Below the pieces are notes generated by a model. It worked only from the letters and a program-made list of their open reading frames with translations. It did not search any database and was not told the DNA's origin. Of a stretch of 64,000 nucleotides of DNA, positions 62,330-64,000 are shown in pieces. Origin of the DNA: Geminicoccaceae bacterium. Lineage in GTDB: Bacteria > Pseudomonadota > Alphaproteobacteria > Geminicoccales > Geminicoccaceae. Made by a program: the position numbers and the translations under genes. Within the stretch, counting starts at the first letter, position 1, and the number at the start of each line of letters is the position of its first letter. Location of the stretch: the NCBI GenBank assembly GCA_020638495.1, contig JACKIN010000003.1, forward strand, positions 186,001 through 250,000, given 5' to 3'.

Positions 62330-62982
62330 GCCGGGCGGTCATCGTCGCCATCGACGGCCCGGCGGGCTCCGGCAAGAGCACGCTGGCGAAGCGGCTGGCC
62401 GCCACCACGGGGCTGCGGTTCCTCGACACCGGCCTGCTCTACCGGGCGGTCGCGGCCCGGCTCCGCGCCACCGGCGGCTCACCCCTGGACGCGGCGGCGG
62501 CGGCGGCGGCGGCGCGCACCATCGAGCCCGAGGGGCTCGACCCCGACGCCCTGCACGGCGAGGGGATCGGCGGCGATGCCTCCCGGGTGGCCGCCCTGCC
62601 CGAGGTGCGCGCGGCCCTGCTCGAGCTGCAGCGGCGCTTCGCCCGGACCCCGCCGGGTGCGGTGCTCGCCGGCCGCGACATCGGCACGGTCGTCTGCCCC
62701 GACGCCACCCTCAAGATCTTCGTCACCGCCTCGATCGAGGAACGCGCCCGGCGCCGCTTCGAGGAGTTGCGGGCACGCGGCGAAGCGCCTATACACGAGC
62801 GCGTTTTATTGGAGGTGGCCGAGCGTGATCGCCGCGACCGAGAGCGGGCGGTCGCGCCCTTGTCCGTTGCCGAAGATGCGGTGGTGATCGACACCTCGAC
62901 GCTCGACGTCGAGCAGTCGCACGCAGCGCTCGAGGCAGCGTATGCAGCACGGATCGGGTCCAGCGCCAATCGAACATCGTAG
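62326..62982 (+). CDS. cmk: Cytidylate kinase
   Basis: This 218-residue enzyme phosphorylates CMP and dCMP. It has the P-loop IDGPAGSGKSTLAKRLA, the CMP-binding FLDTGLLYRAVA, and the conserved AGRDIGTVVCPDATLKIFVT. The LID region reads RDRRDRERAVAPLSVAEDAV. Start GTG 62326 overlaps the aroA stop by four bases, so translation is coupled. The NMP-binding insert is short compared with E. coli. The order aroA-cmk-rpsA is widely conserved. Confidence 0.96.
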   Translation: MSRAVIVAIDGPAGSGKSTLAKRLAATTGLRFLDTGLLYRAVAARLRATGGSPLDAAAAAAAARTIEPEGLDPDALHGEGIGGDASRVAALPEVRAALLELQRRFARTPPGAVLAGRDIGTVVCPDATLKIFVTASIEERARRRFEELRARGEAPIHERVLLEVAERDRRDRERAVAPLSVAEDAVVIDTSTLDVEQSHAALEAAYAARIGSSANRTS

Positions 62983-63028
62983 TCAACCCTGGCCCCGCCC
63001 GGCTCCGGCCGGCGGTTTTGGAGCAAGA

Positions 63029-64000
63029 ATGCAGGAAGCCATCGCGACCACCCAAGCCCCGTCCCAGGCCGATTTCGCGTCGATGCTCGACGAGAGCCTG
63101 GGCGGCAGCTCGAAGCTGGAAGGCTCGGTGGTCAAGGGCACGGTCATCGCCCTCGACAACGAGGACGCGGTCGTCGATGTCGGCCTCAAGTCCGAAGGCC
63201 GCGTGCCCATCAAGGAATTCTCGACCCCCGGCCACCCCGTCGAGGTGAAGGTCGGCGACGAGGTCGAGGTCTATGTCGAGCGCTTCGAGAACCGCAGCGG
63301 CGAGGCCGTCCTCAGCCGCGAGAAAGCCCGCCGCGAGGAGAGCTGGAACCGGCTCGAGCGGGCGTTCAACGAGCAGGACAAGGTCGAGGGCGCCATCTTC
63401 GGCCGGGTCAAGGGCGGCTTCGCCGTCGACCTCGGCGGGGCCGTGGCCTTCCTGCCGGGCAGCCAGGTCGACATCCGCCCGGTGCGCGACGTCGCCCCGC
63501 TCGTCAACAAGCCCGAGCCCTTCCTCATCCTCAAGATGGACCGCCGCCGCGGCAACATCGTCGTCTCGCGCCGGGCCGTGCTCGAGGAGAGCCGGAAGGA
63601 GCAGCGCGACGAGCTGCTCGCCACCCTCTCCGAGGGCCAGATCCTCGACGGCGTGGTCAAGAACATCACCGACTACGGCGCCTTCGTCGACCTCGGCGGC
63701 CTCGACGGCCTCCTGCACGTCACCGACATCTCCTGGAAGCGCGTCAACCACCCGACCGAGGTCCTCGGCGTCGGCGCCCAGGTCAAGGTGCAGGTCATCC
63801 GCTTCAACCGCGAGACCCAGCGCATCAGCCTCGGCATGAAGCAGCTCGAGGCCGATCCCTGGGAGGGCGTGGAGCTCAAGTACCCGGTCGGCACCAAGTT
63901 CAAGGGCACGGTGACCAACATCACCGACTACGGCGCCTTCGTCGAGCTGGAGCCCGGGGTCGAGGGCCTGGTCCACGTCTCCGAGATGAGCTGGACCAAG
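63029..64000 (+). CDS. rpsA: 30S ribosomal protein S1, 5' part
   Basis: The first 324 residues of S1 are in the window; the gene runs off the end. S1 domains are seen at about 30-100 (VVKGTVIALDNEDAVVDVGL), 115-180 (EGAIFGRVKGGFAVDLGG), 200-270 (DGVVKNITDYGAFVDLGG, LLHVTDISW) and 290 onwards (KGTVTNITDYGAFVELEPG, LVHVSEMSW). S1 helps mRNA bind the ribosome. ATG 63029 follows GGAGCAAGA. It lies 46 bases after cmk. Confidence 0.97.
   Translation, partial: MQEAIATTQAPSQADFASMLDESLGGSSKLEGSVVKGTVIALDNEDAVVDVGLKSEGRVPIKEFSTPGHPVEVKVGDEVEVYVERFENRSGEAVLSREKARREESWNRLERAFNEQDKVEGAIFGRVKGGFAVDLGGAVAFLPGSQVDIRPVRDVAPLVNKPEPFLILKMDRRRGNIVVSRRAVLEESRKEQRDELLATLSEGQILDGVVKNITDYGAFVDLGGLDGLLHVTDISWKRVNHPTEVLGVGAQVKVQVIRFNRETQRISLGMKQLEADPWEGVELKYPVGTKFKGTVTNITDYGAFVELEPGVEGLVHVSEMSWTK

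Overview
The window is GC-rich (roughly 70 percent by eye), densely coded chromosomal DNA with strong G/C preference at third codon positions. The gene content points to a free-living alphaproteobacterium, probably Rhodospirillales or Geminicoccales-like: an aroA (class II, CP4-like) - cmk - rpsA block, a FYDLN-acid protein, a CnoX/LonRB/Trm112/DUF971 cluster, and many sugar and polyamine ABC importers. No prophage, CRISPR array, rRNA or complete insertion sequence was seen. The genus assignment is inference.

Layout. 1-5044: trehalose/maltose-type ABC importer (minus strand; ATPase cut by the window edge), divergent from a phosphonate-monoesterase/sulfatase-family hydrolase. 5029-14961: housekeeping and small genes (nth, DUF2244, DUF4332, cytochrome b561, GNAT plus XRE-cupin regulator with a paired-palindrome operator, FAD oxidase, rnk, ybaN, ridA, gst, a class III cyclase with TPRs). 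15076-22526: DUF3015, DUF4105 and lipoprotein hydrolase, persulfide dioxygenase-rhodanese fusion, DUF599, luciferase-like oxidoreductase, GT4 glycosyltransferase. 22624-28705: minus-strand run with a Rad50/SbcC-like ATPase plus SbcD-like nuclease, then DUF971, Trm112, LON-domain protein and CnoX. 28928-29002: tRNA-Gly(GCC).

29451-35149: CUT2 sugar importer whose two permease halves are fused in one polypeptide, followed by an SMP-30 lactonase. 35193-36067: decayed duplicate of a permease 3' end and an AT-richer ORF with a PD-(D/E)XK-like pattern, a small foreign-looking insertion. 36084-42814: a carbohydrate locus with a CUT1 importer, class II aldolase and DeoR regulator, divergent from a YihV-like PfkB kinase; a sulfosugar-type kinase/aldolase pathway is a candidate. 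42774-48809: NhaC antiporter, SYLF-domain remnant, polyamine-type ABC importer without an ATPase, and a class III aminotransferase.

48976-53661: two secreted proteins, a low-complexity proline-rich protein and a 1227-residue protein that appears to combine several VHL-beta-like domains with a MACPF (perforin-like) domain. This is the most unusual item in the window. 53746-57485: MaoC, DJ-1/PfpI, SDR, cytochrome P450 and tRNA-Ala(GGC). 57532-60331: an OmpR/EnvZ-type two-component pair divergent from a secreted EF-hand protein. 60363-64000: FYDLN protein, aroA, cmk and the start of rpsA.

A recurring design is visible in the three sugar importers: each has a strong hairpin directly after the binding-protein gene and before the membrane or ATPase genes, consistent with higher expression of the binding protein.
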